A stretch of 6,833 nucleotides of DNA from Roseburia sp. GTDB taxonomy: Bacteria; Bacillota; Clostridia; Lachnospirales; Lachnospiraceae. The position numbers and the translations under genes were made by a program. This document shows positions 5,430 to 6,833 of the stretch, in pieces. The notes below the pieces were generated by a model. It searched no databases, was not told the DNA's origin, and saw only the letters and a program-made list of their open reading frames with translations. The DNA lies in contig JAGAIK010000216.1 of assembly GCA_017626625.1 (NCBI GenBank), forward strand, positions 1 through 6,833, given 5' to 3'. Positions within the stretch are counted from its first letter, which is position 1. Every line of letters starts with the position of its first letter.

Positions 5430-6833
5430 CTACAGTTCTATCACTTTTGTTGCAATCTTCTCCCGGAAACGCACGTCATGCTCCACCACAAGCATGGTGG
5501 GGCGAAAGGACAAAAGGAGCTTTTCAATCTGCATTCTGGAAAATACGTCAATATAGTTTAGTGGTTCGTCCCAGAGATACAGGTGCGCCGGCGTCAACAG
5601 ACTTGCCGCAATCAGCACCTTCTTTTTCTGTCCTTCGGAAAATTCCTCCATTCCTTTGGAAAACTGCACCCGCTCCATGTCCAGTTCCCTTAAAATAGCG
5701 CAGAAAAGGCTTTCCTCAAAATTCCGGCTCCGGCAGAACTCCCGAATACTGCCCTTTAAAAAGGAAGTGTCCTGGTTGATGTAAGATACGGTCAGACCGG
5801 AAGCCGTGGCAAGCGTTCCTTCCGCTGTCCACGGTAAGTTTTCCCCTTTGGACAGCTCTCCGTTTCTTTCTGCTATATCATCCAGTACCGCCTTCATAAG
5901 GGTGGATTTCCCACAACCGTTTTTCCCGCTTAAAAATACCTGCTCTCCCTGATTCACTTCAAAACTCAACTCCGTAAAGACCGGAGTTTCGGCGTCGCGG
6001 TATCGCAGGCTGTAATCCCGGACAGAAATGAGGGTATTTTTATGGTGCTTTAACGGGGTAAGCCTTAAGTCCACGGGAGTTTCAATATCCTGCAATAATC
6101 CCTCTTTTTCTTCTATTTCCCTGTCAATCCGCTCCTCCATCTGTTTCACGCGGCTTTGCATTTTCTTCGTTTTTGCACCGATATAAGAACGGGTGGAAAT
6201 GGAACGGTCATGCTCCTTTACCGGATTGAAACCGATTTTTGTGCTTTCACTTTTGTCTGCCCACTGTCTCGTTCTCTCGGAGGCTTTCTTTAATTTCTGG
6301 ATTTCCTTTTTATGTTTTTCATTCTCCATAAGGGAAAATGCGTCCTTACGGCTCTTATTTTCCCACCAACTGGAAAAATTTCCAGCCTGAACTTCAATGG
6401 AATGGCGGTTTAACACCAGCACATGGTCTACGCAGGCATCTAACAAATCTCTGTCGTGGGATACCAGAATAAAGCCTTTTTTCTGCTTTAAATATGACTT
6501 TACATTTTCCCTTGCCTCCCTGTCCAAGTGATTGGTAGGCTCATCAATCAGCAGGAAATCATTTTCCCCGGAAAACAGTACCGCAAGCATGACTTTCGTC
6601 CGCTCGCCATGGCTTAAGGTGCCGAAGGGGCGGTAGAGCACTTCGGCGTCTGTTTCTAACTGGGACAATTCACACAAAACCCTCCACAGTTCACAGCCCG
6701 GTTTCCACTGCTCGAAAAAGTCCGCCGCACACTGCCCTAAATTTTCCTGTTTTATCCGGTATGGGAAATAATCGAACCGGACAGAAGCGCTGATATTCCC
6801 CTGATACTCGTATTTCCCCAGAAGGAGGTTTAA
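5430..6833 (-). CDS. ABC-F ribosomal protection ATPase, Lsa-type; N-terminus outside window
   Basis: The visible 467 residues are an ABC-F protein: two ATPase domains joined by a helical linker, with no membrane part. The frame stays open to the right edge. The N-terminal 40-50 residues, including Walker A of domain one, are missing. Domain one (visible numbering) has the signature LSHGE (73-77), Walker B with DEPTNHLD (97-104) and switch VSHD (124-127). The basic linker spans about 156-257. Domain two has Walker A GKNGCGKST (303-311), signature FSEGQ (398-402), Walker B WDEPLNYIDVF (421-431) and VEHD (450-453). Both catalytic Glu residues are present. The phrases 'EVLYRPFGTLSHGE', 'GNFSSWW' and 'WDEPLNYIDVF' closely resemble Lsa proteins, which bind the ribosomal E site and displace lincosamides, streptogramin A and pleuromutilins. 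Resistance here is inferred from that resemblance. The TTG at 6675-6677 is an internal Leu codon, not the start. Confidence 0.92.
   Translation of the reverse strand, partial: LNLLLGKYEYQGNISASVRFDYFPYRIKQENLGQCAADFFEQWKPGCELWRVLCELSQLETDAEVLYRPFGTLSHGERTKVMLAVLFSGENDFLLIDEPTNHLDREARENVKSYLKQKKGFILVSHDRDLLDACVDHVLVLNRHSIEVQAGNFSSWWENKSRKDAFSLMENEKHKKEIQKLKKASERTRQWADKSESTKIGFNPVKEHDRSISTRSYIGAKTKKMQSRVKQMEERIDREIEEKEGLLQDIETPVDLRLTPLKHHKNTLISVRDYSLRYRDAETPVFTELSFEVNQGEQVFLSGKNGCGKSTLMKAVLDDIAERNGELSKGENLPWTAEGTLATASGLTVSYINQDTSFLKGSIREFCRSRNFEESLFCAILRELDMERVQFSKGMEEFSEGQKKKVLIAASLLTPAHLYLWDEPLNYIDVFSRMQIEKLLLSFRPTMLVVEHDVRFREKIATKVIEL

Noticed and set aside
1..6833. CRISPR array, tRNA, rRNA, insertion sequence or integrase
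   Set aside because: No regularly spaced repeats, cloverleaf-like segments, rRNA core sequence, transposase motifs or terminal inverted repeats were seen on either strand.

Overview
The window looks like a chromosomal stretch of a low-to-medium GC, Gram-positive gut Firmicute, most likely in the Lachnospiraceae/Clostridia. The reasons are strong GGAGG ribosome binding sites, SigA-type promoters, and the protein families present (TM1586-type nitroreductase, Lsa-type ABC-F, AraC regulator with an effector-binding tail, membrane-anchored S41 peptidase). This placement is inferred from family resemblance only; no rRNA or tRNA is present.

Layout from left to right: the 3' part of a nitroreductase gene lies on the + strand (1-372). 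A 36-bp block carrying its last codons and stop is repeated just downstream (340-375 and 406-441). A 155-bp convergent gap with a GC-rich hairpin follows. Everything else recognisable as a gene is on the - strand. In transcription order (right to left) these are: an Lsa-type ABC-F ATPase running off the right edge (5430-6833); an AraC-family regulator (4357-5256); a PD-(D/E)XK nuclease-fold protein (3040-4326), 30 bp behind the regulator and probably co-transcribed; a small uncharacterised protein (2631-2876); a three-TM S41 peptidase with its own good promoter (1034-2500); and a Nudix hydrolase (528-962). No gene-free gap exceeds 300 bp; the largest are 173, 163, 155 and 130 bp.

How the genes may work together: the ABC-F protein is of the ribosome-protecting, antibiotic-resistance type. 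The AraC regulator behind it has a GyrI-like tail of the kind that binds small molecules, so the pair may be a drug-sensing and drug-protection unit. The nuclease behind the regulator is the one part that could hint at a defence function. The small protein, peptidase, Nudix hydrolase and nitroreductase look like separate housekeeping or stress genes. The 173-bp gap between ABC-F and AraC is the least ordinary stretch. It holds an extended -10 promoter for AraC, a roughly 150-nt leader, a short upstream ORF overlapping the AraC start, and on the opposite strand a perfect Shine-Dalgarno with a short ORF that resembles a decayed holin-like toxin.

I do not see a clear, complete new system. The best leads are the AraC-nuclease gene pair and the structured ABC-F/AraC intergenic region.
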